Shown piece after piece: positions 1 to 7,348 of a stretch of 43,714 nucleotides of DNA. Numbering within the stretch: position 1 is the stretch's first letter; each line of letters starts with the position of its first letter. The stretch comes from Streptobacillus canis (GTDB lineage Bacteria; Fusobacteriota; Fusobacteriia; Fusobacteriales; Leptotrichiaceae): positions 1-43,714 of the forward strand of contig NZ_WOEI01000012.1 of NCBI RefSeq assembly GCF_009733925.1. The letters are read 5' to 3'. The notes below the pieces were generated by a model, which was not told the origin of the DNA, searched no databases, and saw only the letters and a program-made list of their open reading frames with translations. The translations under genes were made by a program, and so were the position numbers.

Positions 1-2
1 CT

Positions 3-290
3 ATAACATGGGAAGAATTTAAAGAAAAAGAAGAAGAGAATGAGAAAAAGTTTTCTAAAATATCTTCAGAATACTTCAAAGAAGTGAGACAATTTGAAAC
101 AATGAATTGGGATGAATATGCAGAAACTTTTTCATATTTTCCAATATTATACGTATATTTAAAGTGTAAAGAGTGTGATTTAAGTAATAAGGAAGAAATA
201 GAAAAAGAGGTATATGAAAAGATAAAGAAATATCATAATCCTAAGACATATAAGCTTGAGGTATATGTAGAAAAGGAAACTGGAGAATGA
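3..290 (+). CDS. C-terminal part of an unknown small charged protein (5' end outside the window)
   Basis: The reading frame is already open at base 3 and runs to a TGA at 288-290, giving at least 95 residues. The visible part is rich in Glu and Lys, with no signal peptide or membrane segment in view, and contains a Tyr/Phe-rich middle (around FSYFPILYVYLKC). A GTG at 84 could serve as a start, but the open frame upstream is equally protein-like, so I treat it as a truncated view of a longer gene. Its stop overlaps the ATG of a downstream signal-peptide stub by four bases (ATGA), the arrangement used throughout the next 3.6 kb. I do not recognise the family. An acidic immunity-type protein is one possibility from context only. 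Confidence 0.5.
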   Translation: MTWEEFKEKEEENEKKFSKISSEYFKEVRQFETMNWDEYAETFSYFPILYVYLKCKECDLSNKEEIEKEVYEKIKKYHNPKTYKLEVYVEKETGE

Positions 291-361
291 AAAAACTAAT
301 AACATTAACCCTTATATCTTTTACATCAAGACGGAAAAGAACAATTTATAGTTTTAGCTAA
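287..361 (+). pseudogene. Orphan signal-peptide stub, copy 1
   Basis: An ATG overlapping the previous stop opens a 24-codon frame beginning MKKLITLTLISFTS, a typical start of a secreted protein. It then runs into Arg/Lys-rich sequence and stops at 359-361. The first 24 bases (287-310) are identical to 3854-3877, where another stub begins the same way. Downstream sequence in a different frame encodes the hydrolase remnant, so the stub looks like the 5' end of a gene whose body was deleted, with the break near 321-327. It is unlikely to make a working product. Confidence 0.55.
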
Positions 362-1034
362 GGGGACTACGCAGTCTAGTATTAAAGATTGGTGGAATAA
401 TGCTAAGGCTACTGCTGATATAGGTGAGAAAAATTATCAAACTGAAACAGCAAGACTTATAGAAGAATTTATAAAAGAAAAAGGTAGCCCAGATAAAATT
501 GAAGTTTCATGTTTTGGAGATTCAAAAGGTGGAGGCCAATGTCTGTATACAGTAGAGAAAGTAAAAGGAACACAAGCAATAATAAATGATCCGGCTCCTG
601 TATTAGAAAGGCATAAAAATCAAAATGTTTAGATATCTAGAGATGTTGTAGCATTAAATCCTTATAATTCACTTTTGAATTTGAATATAGGACATAAATC
701 TGTATCAAGAATCAAAGAATCAATAAAACCAAATACTATAGTTAATAGTAGTAATCAAAAAATAGATAAACAGAATAAATTTAAAGAAGAAAAAAGAAAA
801 ATAAAAGAAAAATATGATAAAGAAATAAATGAAATCAAAAAAAAGATTGAACTTTTAAGTAAAAAACATCGAACAAATTTATATGAAATAAATAAATTAA
901 AAAGATATATAATTTATTTAGAAAATGTCCAAAAAAAAGAAATAAATAAAATTAGACCAGGAATATTTGATAATCACAATACTGGACAATTAGATTATAA
1001 TATTAGATATAATTTTATAGAGGAGGATAACTAG
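324..1034 (+). pseudogene. Remnant of a lipase class 3-like alpha/beta-hydrolase with a coiled-coil tail
   Basis: One frame (codons at multiples of three) is open from about 324 to the TAG at 1032-1034 except for a single in-frame TAG at 630-632. The first half reads like the core of a lipase class 3/DUF2974-type hydrolase: a GTTQSSIKDWWNN segment (compare the usual RGT...DW.N) followed by a nucleophile elbow FGDSKGGG, with Ser in a GxSxGG context and Asp where such elbows often have His. After the stop the frame continues with ISRDVVALNPYNS, which fits the same fold, then a Lys/Glu-rich coiled coil (about 780-930). The N-terminus is missing. Truncation plus internal stop argue for a dead gene. 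The part after 675 could in principle still be translated from a TTG, but no good ribosome site supports it. Family assignment is from motif resemblance only. Confidence 0.55.
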
Positions 1035-1035
1035 T

Positions 1036-1878
1036 ATGAAAAGATTTTTTATAATAATTGTATTTCTTTTTATTCTTACGGGAATAAAACAATGTTTTGA
1101 TGAAAATTCAAGAATCTCAGAATATAAGAAGTTTCAATATATAGAATATTTAAAAAAAAATAATATAATAGTTGATAAAGAAGATATAGAAGTTGTAAGA
1201 GGGGAACCTGGAATAGCAACAGATCCTTCGTATTCAATGTATTTAAAAAATATTGTTGTAATTAAATCTAAGCTATCACATATTGGAGAAAAGTTTGCTG
1301 TTAATTCATTTAGTGAAATAAGTGAAATAGAAGAACTAGGTAAGTATGAAAGAGATGTAAATGATTTAATGATTAACCCTTATTTAGTAAATGAGCATAT
1401 ATATGATAAAAGTATAGGGAATGACTGGAAAGAAATAGATAAAGTTATAGATGAAATTAACTTAAAATATGGAAAGAATACTTTATATAATTTTTTTATT
1501 TATGATAAACACTATAAATACTCAGAGGATATTGCGTGCTGGTATTCTAGATGTTTTAATATTAACAGCAAAGAGGACGTTCAAGATATAGATGATGAAA
1601 TATTAGAAAAAACTTATATAGAAAATAATAATAATGAAAAGAAATATATAAAAAATATGAAAAATGGATTTGATCCGAAAAAACAAGATGTTTTACAGTA
1701 TATTAAAGATAATAAGATACATTTGGTAATAGAATTTTCTATAAAGAATTTTCCTGATGAAGAAAAGAAAAATATAATAAGAAAAGAATTTTATGAAAAA
1801 ATAGAAGGTAAATATAATAAAGAATTTTTATCCATAGTTAATATTGAACGTTGGGTAGAGATTGGGGGTAAAAAATGA
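1036..1878 (+). CDS. Unknown membrane-anchored or secreted protein, 280 aa
   Basis: The ATG at 1036 follows a strong GAGGAGG ribosome site at about 1019-1026. The protein starts with a basic residue pair and a hydrophobic stretch (residues 4-17), so it is exported or anchored. Cys20 follows the stretch, but the context is not a canonical lipobox. The rest is Lys/Glu/Asn-rich, with a central region holding paired Cys residues (ACWYSRC) and no motif I recognise. It is the first of a chain: its stop TGA overlaps the next ATG (1875) by four bases. Its neighbours are also small exported proteins beside a hydrolase remnant, which fits an envelope-facing immunity or surface role, but that is conjecture. 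Confidence 0.6.
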   Translation: MKRFFIIIVFLFILTGIKQCFDENSRISEYKKFQYIEYLKKNNIIVDKEDIEVVRGEPGIATDPSYSMYLKNIVVIKSKLSHIGEKFAVNSFSEISEIEELGKYERDVNDLMINPYLVNEHIYDKSIGNDWKEIDKVIDEINLKYGKNTLYNFFIYDKHYKYSEDIACWYSRCFNINSKEDVQDIDDEILEKTYIENNNNEKKYIKNMKNGFDPKKQDVLQYIKDNKIHLVIEFSIKNFPDEEKKNIIRKEFYEKIEGKYNKEFLSIVNIERWVEIGGKK

Positions 1879-2417
1879 AAAAAATTTTAATAATTTTTAT
1901 ACTTACAATAACTTTAACATTTTCAAATACAAGTATAACAGAATTAAATAAAGAAATAGAAGAATTGAATTTTGATACAGAAAAAGTATTAATAACTGTA
2001 GTTGGTGATAATGATTATTTTTTCATATCAGCAGATAATAAAATAGTAGAATACAAATATAATTTAAGATATTTTAGTGATGGTAAAAATAATATGTTAT
2101 TAGTTAGATTACCTAATAAAGATGTAAAGCATGTAGATATGGTAATTCAAAATAATAATTTTATAGAATTTGATGTCAATGATTTAATTGAATGTGATAA
2201 TGATTTATTTCAAATAGTATATTTAAATGATGATTATAATTCAAAAAAATTTGTTTTTGATAATTTAATTATAATAAAATATTATACCGATAATGAAATA
2301 ATAATAAAAAATGAACCGATACCGAGTTTAGAGTCATTAAGAAACACTTTGAAGTATGAAAGATATTTAGAATTGTATTCTAAAAAAAGAAAATTAGAGG
2401 AGAGTGAAAAGAAATGA
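1875..2417 (+). CDS. Unknown small secreted protein, 180 aa
   Basis: It starts with MKKILIIFILTITLTFS, a good signal peptide with likely cleavage shortly after residue 17. The mature part is acidic, beta-strand-like (alternating Ile/Val/Tyr) and ends in a charged Lys/Glu helix. There is no lipobox Cys and I recognise no family. The start overlaps the previous stop and its own stop overlaps the next start, both as ATGA, implying translational coupling within one transcript. Confidence 0.6.
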   Translation: MKKILIIFILTITLTFSNTSITELNKEIEELNFDTEKVLITVVGDNDYFFISADNKIVEYKYNLRYFSDGKNNMLLVRLPNKDVKHVDMVIQNNNFIEFDVNDLIECDNDLFQIVYLNDDYNSKKFVFDNLIIIKYYTDNEIIIKNEPIPSLESLRNTLKYERYLELYSKKRKLEESEKK

Positions 2418-2923
2418 AAAAATTATTATTTTTAATTTTATTATTATTTAATTTTATTATTTCTTATTCAGAGTATCAATATATGACCTTTTTTAATGTG
2501 AATGAAGGAATAGGGAAGGTCGTATTTTCAGATAATAAAGAAAAATTTTTGAATAATTTATCAAATATTACTCCCTATATATTTGTAGATAGGAATTTAG
2601 GAAATGTTTTAGGAATAGATTTTAAAAATATAGAAAAAAGAATTTATACAGATGAGTTAAAAGTAATTGCAGATGGAAATATAGCGATAAATGCAGAAGT
2701 ATATTCAAGAAAAGAACAATTAACAGATATTCATTATGGAGAAATAGTAACTTTAACATTTAAAAATAATGGATTAGACATTTTAACTAAGATAGCTGAA
2801 TCAAAAAAAATTGAAATAACATTTAAAAGTGAATTAGGTGAAGTTAGAAATTTTTTAACTGATCAGGAAAAAGAAATATTAGCACATACTATTAAAGAAT
2901 ATAAAAGAAGTTTAGTGAAATGA
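2414..2923 (+). CDS. Unknown small secreted protein, 169 aa
   Basis: A Leu/Phe-rich signal peptide (residues 3-18, ending ISYS) precedes a mature domain of about 150 residues with alternating hydrophobic and charged residues and a helical C-terminus (TDQEKEILAHTIKEYKRS). The arrangement resembles SecDF P1-like or other small alpha/beta periplasmic domains only in a general way; I do not assign a family. It is coupled to the preceding gene by ATGA at 2414, and its own stop overlaps the ATG of another broken gene at 2920. Confidence 0.6.
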   Translation: MKKLLFLILLLFNFIISYSEYQYMTFFNVNEGIGKVVFSDNKEKFLNNLSNITPYIFVDRNLGNVLGIDFKNIEKRIYTDELKVIADGNIAINAEVYSRKEQLTDIHYGEIVTLTFKNNGLDILTKIAESKKIEITFKSELGEVRNFLTDQEKEILAHTIKEYKRSLVK

Positions 2924-3089
2924 AAAAACTAACAACTGAAAAGAAGAAAGTAGTGCTATAAGTTTAAATAGTGATTTAAAAAGTGGAGTAAACTTATATT
3001 TTAAAATTAATAATGTAGATATTATAATAAGTTTATCTAATACAGAGTATAAATCAAATATAGTAATAACTAATAAAAAGATTAAATGA
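2920..3089 (+). pseudogene. Broken gene: start stub plus out-of-frame C-terminal fragment
   Basis: The ATG at 2920 (MKKLTTEKKK...) closes after 13 codons. A different frame, 2943-3089, encodes a plausible protein tail beginning EESSAISLNSDLKSGVNLYF and ending at TGA 3087-3089, with no start codon of its own. Together they look like the two ends of a small secreted-protein gene joined out of frame. No recognisable domain remains. Confidence 0.4.
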
Positions 3090-3153
3090 AACTAGAGAAA
3101 AAATGAAGAACTAAAAGTTGATAAGATTATATATAAATTCAATGGAGGTCAAA

Positions 3154-3555
3154 ATGTTAAATAATTATTTGAAAATACTAAATAAATTTGATTTGCTAAT
3201 TCCATATGTTTTTGCTTTTCTTTTAAAGGAAATATTACCTATAAGAGAGTATTTTATAATATTAAGTAGTATATATTTTTTCACAAGATATAAGGAAATA
3301 ATAAATAAAGAAATAAGATTAAAAGTTATATTTTGTATAGTTTTAAATCTTATTATATCGGTGCTTTTTTTTATAAATTTTGAAGATATGTGGATTATAA
3401 GTTCATTGATTTTATCATTTGTTTTTACGTACTTCTTAGGAGATGGTATTTTCTTTTTAATTTATCCGTTTTTGTTAATGTTTATTAATATTGTTTTAGT
3501 GTTTTATATTTTTATTTTTCTACCGTTTTCTTATTCTTTGGTTGTGATAGTATGA
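3154..3555 (+). CDS. Unknown small integral membrane protein, 133 aa
   Basis: The frame can be extended up to 3118, but the ATG at 3154 is preceded by GGAGGTC at 3145-3151 and gives MLNNYLKILNKF, so I chose it. The product is almost entirely hydrophobic with about four membrane segments, very rich in Phe, Ile and Leu and low in charge. The stop overlaps the next ATG (ATGA, 3552). The partner gene is also a membrane protein, so the two may act together. Small multi-span proteins of this kind occur as immunity proteins and as unannotated permease-like proteins; nothing here distinguishes these. Confidence 0.55.
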   Translation: MLNNYLKILNKFDLLIPYVFAFLLKEILPIREYFIILSSIYFFTRYKEIINKEIRLKVIFCIVLNLIISVLFFINFEDMWIISSLILSFVFTYFLGDGIFFLIYPFLLMFINIVLVFYIFIFLPFSYSLVVIV

Positions 3556-3857
3556 AACATAAAATATATTTAAAACTAATATTAATAAGTACCATTATAT
3601 TAAAACCAGTATTGATTAGGAATTTTAATCCTTTAGAAAGTAAAGGAAGATTTTCGTCACCATATTATGAAGTAGAGTTACATTCATATATTAGAATATT
3701 ATCAATATATTTTTTAATTTTAATACCATTTATTTTATTTTTTAGTATAGTTATAAAGAAAACTAAAAAATTAGAAATAATAGGAGCTATTTTAAATATT
3801 CTAATTATATTTTTAATAATAATATCTATAGTTATAAGATGGAGAAATAATTTATGA
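3552..3857 (+). CDS. Unknown small integral membrane protein, 101 aa
   Basis: It begins at an ATG overlapping the previous stop. There is an N-terminal hydrophobic segment (residues 6-19), then a short polar loop with Pro/Tyr/Ser (about 27-43), then two further hydrophobic helices (about 47-66 and 75-94) ending in a basic tail (RWRNNL). I do not recognise a family. Its stop overlaps the second signal-peptide stub at 3854. Confidence 0.5.
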   Translation: MKHKIYLKLILISTIILKPVLIRNFNPLESKGRFSSPYYEVELHSYIRILSIYFLILIPFILFFSIVIKKTKKLEIIGAILNILIIFLIIISIVIRWRNNL

Positions 3858-3901
3858 AAAAACTAATAACATTAACCATCTTACAAGCCATAGAGAAATA
3901 A
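3854..3901 (+). pseudogene. Orphan signal-peptide stub, copy 2
   Basis: This ATG overlaps the preceding stop and opens a 15-codon frame MKKLITLTILQAIEK. Its first 24 bases are identical to 287-310. It stops at TAA 3899-3901, and 3902-4043 contains no coding frame, only the promoter of the next gene and a small AT-rich inverted repeat (AGATAA at 3954-3959, TTATCT at 3963-3968). It marks where another gene of the same family has been lost. Confidence 0.5.
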
Positions 3902-3987
3902 AATAATATATAATAGAAAATAAGAAGTTTAGAGTATTATTATGATATGATTTAGATAACAATTATCTTAGAATATTCATAACTTTG

Positions 3988-4016
3988 TTGTAAAACTCTT
4001 TTTAATTTAGTATAAT
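3988..4016 (+). promoter_or_regulatory. Promoter for the META-domain lipoprotein
   Basis: TTGTAA at 3988-3993, a 17-base spacer and a perfect TATAAT at 4011-4016. The coding start at 4044 follows an AAGGAGG site. Confidence 0.65.
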
Positions 4017-4043
4017 TATGAATATAAAAAGGAGGAATAACTT

Positions 4044-4772
4044 ATGAAAAAAATTATATTAGGAATATTATCAATAACTACAATTTTTGCATGCAGTAGT
4101 CTTAAAAATTTTGATGTTGAAGATAAGGATTATGTACTTGAATCAATAGAATATACAAGAGATACTAAAATAAATACTATAGGAAAAGGAATGACTATTG
4201 AATTTGAATCAAAAAAAATATCAGGTAAAAGTTTAGTGAATAATTTCTTTGGTGGATATAGAATAGATAAAAATAAATTAGTAGTCGATGGTTTAGGAGT
4301 AACTAGAATGGCAGGAAGTCCTGAAGAAATGAAATTGGAATCAGAATATTTAAATGCTTTAAGTAGTAATAAAAATATTGTTAAAGAAGGTGAAAGATTA
4401 ATACTTGAGGCTCAAAATGGTATGAAACTTGTATATATAAAAGAAGTTGATGAAGATAAACTTGAAAATAAAACATTTAAATTAATTAATCCTGAATTTA
4501 AAGAGGCCGATATAACAATTAACTTCCAAGATGAGAGTATTGCAGGGAAAAGTGGTGTAAATAATTACTTTACAACTTATGAAATTGAAGATAATGTATT
4601 ATTATTACAAACTATAGGCTCAACATTAATGGCAGGTGATCCTAAATTAATGGATCTTGAATTCAAATATTTAGGACTATTAAATAACGCTATTGGTATT
4701 AAATATGAGAATAAAATACTAACTCTTTATACTAAAGATAATCAAACATTAGTTTTTGAAGAAGTAAAATAA
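4044..4772 (+). CDS. Tandem META-domain (HslJ-like) lipoprotein
   Basis: The signal peptide ends in IFAC, so Cys17 should be lipidated after Lgt/Lsp processing and the protein held in the envelope. The mature part holds two copies of a META/HslJ-like unit of about 100 residues. Each has a short ISGKS or IAGKS motif, a V.N.F/YF element, and a ...MAG(S/D)P...(M)..E..YL segment (around residues 63-100 and 172-208). HslJ-type proteins have been linked to envelope stress or drug tolerance in other bacteria, but the biochemical role is unknown. The gene stands alone, with its own promoter and a strong terminator. It is intact, unlike the decayed genes before it. Confidence 0.7.
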   Translation: MKKIILGILSITTIFACSSLKNFDVEDKDYVLESIEYTRDTKINTIGKGMTIEFESKKISGKSLVNNFFGGYRIDKNKLVVDGLGVTRMAGSPEEMKLESEYLNALSSNKNIVKEGERLILEAQNGMKLVYIKEVDEDKLENKTFKLINPEFKEADITINFQDESIAGKSGVNNYFTTYEIEDNVLLLQTIGSTLMAGDPKLMDLEFKYLGLLNNAIGIKYENKILTLYTKDNQTLVFEEVK

Positions 4773-4774
4773 TA

Positions 4775-4819
4775 AAAAAATACCTAATTGAGAAATATTC
4801 TCTTTTAGGTATTTTTTTT
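4775..4819 (+). terminator. Rho-independent terminator after the META-domain gene
   Basis: A-rich left arm with AATACCTAA and right arm TTAGGTATT, inner GAG/CTC pairing, then eight Ts. With A and T tails on both sides it may also work in reverse. Confidence 0.75.
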
Positions 4820-4900
4820 GTTGAATATTCAAGTAAAGAACCTATTTTTTTACACTAATCTATGGTATACTTAAATTAAATAAACAAGAAGGATGTAGAT

Positions 4901-6676
4901 ATGGTTAATAAGTTTGATGAATTAATTAATAAGAGAAAAGAATTTCAAAAAAAATCAGATGGAGTATCTGAAGTTAAAGTTTTACGTGAAATAGTTAAGA
5001 TGGCAAAAGATATATATGGTGAAATGTCAAATGAATACATATATTATCTTAACGAATTAGGTGGTTCGGCAAAATATATAGGAGAATATGAATTAGGACT
5101 TAAGAGTTTAGAAGAAGCGCTTTCTTTAATTGAAAAAAGAGAAAGTAATAGATCAGTTGCATATGGAACCTCTTTATTAAATATGGCTGAAGTATATAGA
5201 TTTAGAGGAGATTTAGATAAAATAGAAAAAATATATTTAGAAGTTTTATCTATATTTGAAGAAAATAAGATGCAAAAAGAATATATTTATGCAGGTCTTT
5301 GTAATAATATAGGGTTATTTTATCAAAATACCAATAGAATAGAGGAAGCTATTCCATATCATGAAAAGAGTTTAAATATCTTAGTTGATATGCCAGATCA
5401 TTTAGTAGAGCTTGCTACAACATATAATAACCTTGTTATGCCATATAAAGAAGTAGGTAAACTTAAACAAGCATATTCTAATTTAGATAATGCTTTAGAA
5501 ATATATGAAGTGACTTTAGGTAAAGAACATTCTATGTATGGAGCTGCTTTAAATAATAAGGCAATACTTAAATTTGAAGAAGGAGAATATGTAAGTGCAT
5601 TAAATATATTTGAAATGGCCTTAGATATTACAAAAAAATCATTTGGAGAAAATAGTTTAAATTATCAAAATCTTCTATCTAATGTTGAATATATTAGGGA
5701 TTTAGTAAAGAAAACTCAAAAAGAAGTAGAAATAGAAGTAACTAGTGATTCAAAACTTATGGATATTTCAAGAGAATATACTAAAAAATATATATTGCCA
5801 AAAATTAAAGAAAAAAATGAAGAACTTTTATCTAAGATAACTATAGGATTAATAGGTGAAGGTTCAGAAGTTATGGGTTATGACGATGAATATTCAAGAG
5901 ATCATGACTTTACATTTATGCCTGTAATCTTATTAAACATTGAAGATTATGAAAAATATTCAAAAGAATTAGAAGATATTTTATTATCTTTACCTCAAGA
6001 ATTTTTAGGTATAAAACATGTTAATAATGATGTAGTAAATGAAAGACGTGGAGTTAAAAAAATAGGGGATTATCTATATAAGTTTATAGGGAAAGAAGAA
6101 GCTTCTTTAACTATAGAAGATTATAGAAGAATACCAGAACATGCCTTATTTGCTCTAACTAGTGGAGAAATATTTTATGCTGGAAATAATGAATTTACAT
6201 CTATACTTGAAGCTTTAAAATATTATCCAAATATAATTAGAGAAAATAAAATAGCTACAGTATGTACTCGTATTGCACAAAGTGGACAATATAATTATTT
6301 AAGATTAATGAAAAGAGAAGATAAAATAGCTGCTAATATGGCTAAGAGTGTATTTATTGAAAATGTAATACATTTAGTATATTTATTAAATTCTAAATAT
6401 ATGCCTTTCTATAAATGGTCAGCTCGTGGATTAAAAGATTTACCTATACTTGGTAAAGATATGGAAAAGAGAATACTTGAATTAATTGATAATACAATAC
6501 TTGATAAACATCAAATGTCAAATAGAATAGAAGAAATTTGCTATTTTCTTGTAGAAGAAATTAAAAAACAAGGACTAAGTAAAGAAAAAGGATATTTCAT
6601 GGTAAATCACGCAATGTGGATACAAAGAAACATAGATGATGAATTTTTAAAATTATGGACACCGTTTGAAGATTAG
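4901..6676 (+). CDS. TPR protein fused to a DUF4037 nucleotidyltransferase-like domain
   Basis: 591 aa, cytoplasmic by sequence. Residues about 35-265 are tetratricopeptide repeats of the kinesin-light-chain type (for example the ALNNKAILKFEEGEY unit). Residues about 285-590 match the DUF4037 style. A nucleotidyltransferase-like signature is visible: Gly321-Ser322, then Gly326, Asp328-Asp329, Ser332, Asp334 and Asp336 (GYDDEYSRDHDF). A later KWSARGL.DLP segment is typical of the aminoglycoside/minimal nucleotidyltransferase helical part. Known members are mostly uncharacterised, and the substrate is unknown. The DUF4125 gene follows after 8 bases and is probably co-transcribed and functionally paired. 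A TATACT -10-like box lies at 4866-4871 but no good -35 is seen. Confidence 0.75.
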   Translation: MVNKFDELINKRKEFQKKSDGVSEVKVLREIVKMAKDIYGEMSNEYIYYLNELGGSAKYIGEYELGLKSLEEALSLIEKRESNRSVAYGTSLLNMAEVYRFRGDLDKIEKIYLEVLSIFEENKMQKEYIYAGLCNNIGLFYQNTNRIEEAIPYHEKSLNILVDMPDHLVELATTYNNLVMPYKEVGKLKQAYSNLDNALEIYEVTLGKEHSMYGAALNNKAILKFEEGEYVSALNIFEMALDITKKSFGENSLNYQNLLSNVEYIRDLVKKTQKEVEIEVTSDSKLMDISREYTKKYILPKIKEKNEELLSKITIGLIGEGSEVMGYDDEYSRDHDFTFMPVILLNIEDYEKYSKELEDILLSLPQEFLGIKHVNNDVVNERRGVKKIGDYLYKFIGKEEASLTIEDYRRIPEHALFALTSGEIFYAGNNEFTSILEALKYYPNIIRENKIATVCTRIAQSGQYNYLRLMKREDKIAANMAKSVFIENVIHLVYLLNSKYMPFYKWSARGLKDLPILGKDMEKRILELIDNTILDKHQMSNRIEEICYFLVEEIKKQGLSKEKGYFMVNHAMWIQRNIDDEFLKLWTPFED

Positions 6677-6684
6677 GAGAAGTT

Positions 6685-7299
6685 ATGGAAAGAGCAGAAT
6701 TAATTAATGAAATTATAGCTAGAGAATGGGAAATGTTTAAAGTGTTAAAAAATACAGGAGGCCCTGCTGAATGTCAAAATAATAAACCAGAATTTGAAGT
6801 TATGAGAAGAGGGCAATGGGATAATTTGCCTGAAAATATATTACAAAGTTATTTAATAGATTTAAAAAAAGCGGAAGAAGTTGGTAGAAACTTATTAGAA
6901 GAAAAGTATATCAGAATGATGGAATTTTCAGCACCGGAAGAATTTGAAGGAGTTAAAGATTTGCTGCCAGTTTTATCACCTGGAATAGAAGTATTAATTA
7001 ATAAAATAGAAAAAACATATCTTGCATGGGGAGATGAGTTTGAAGCAAAATATCCTAAATTTTCAAAATTATGTAGACCTTTAAGAAGAGAAGGAGACAT
7101 GCCAGAAAGAGCATCAGTACAAACATATTTAAGAGGAGAATTATGTAGTTATTCATTAAAAACAGTCTTATTTTACTCAGACTATATAGAAGATTGTGTT
7201 AAAAAAGGGATAAACTTAATTTACGAAACTCATAGTGAAGTTGTAAAAATGAAAGGATTTGAATCTATAGATGCAGTTGAAAATTCACTTGTAATATAG
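6685..7299 (+). CDS. DUF4125 family protein
   Basis: 204 aa, soluble, no signal peptide. It shows the DUF4125 pattern as I recall it: an N-terminal W.M...V.N.GG.AECQ element, an R.GQW...P segment, a central GRNLLEEKYIRMM motif, and a C-terminal TYLRGELCSYS motif. The function is not known. The ribosome site (AGGAG at about 6675) overlaps the stop of the DUF4037 gene. Close pairing with DUF4037 proteins suggests one pathway or complex. No terminator separates it from thrS, but thrS has its own promoter just after this stop. Confidence 0.75.
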   Translation: MERAELINEIIAREWEMFKVLKNTGGPAECQNNKPEFEVMRRGQWDNLPENILQSYLIDLKKAEEVGRNLLEEKYIRMMEFSAPEEFEGVKDLLPVLSPGIEVLINKIEKTYLAWGDEFEAKYPKFSKLCRPLRREGDMPERASVQTYLRGELCSYSLKTVLFYSDYIEDCVKKGINLIYETHSEVVKMKGFESIDAVENSLVI

Positions 7300-7318
7300 T
7301 AGTAAAATATGATAAAAT
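7289..7318 (+). promoter_or_regulatory. thrS promoter, extended -10 type
   Basis: TTGTAA at 7289-7294 (inside the end of the DUF4125 gene), an 18-base spacer, and TAAAAT at 7313-7318 preceded by TGA. I saw no T-box leader between it and the AGGAGG ribosome site. Confidence 0.6.
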
Positions 7319-7348
7319 TATATATAAAAACAAAAAATAGGAGGAAAA

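Noticed and set aside
3954..3968. Inverted repeat AGATAA/TTATCT as a terminator
   Set aside because: The stem is only six A/T-rich pairs and no T-run follows; it may be chance in such AT-rich DNA.
7319..7348. T-box or other aminoacyl-tRNA leader before thrS
   Set aside because: Fewer than 40 bases separate the promoter from the start codon, too few for a T-box, and none of its motifs is present.
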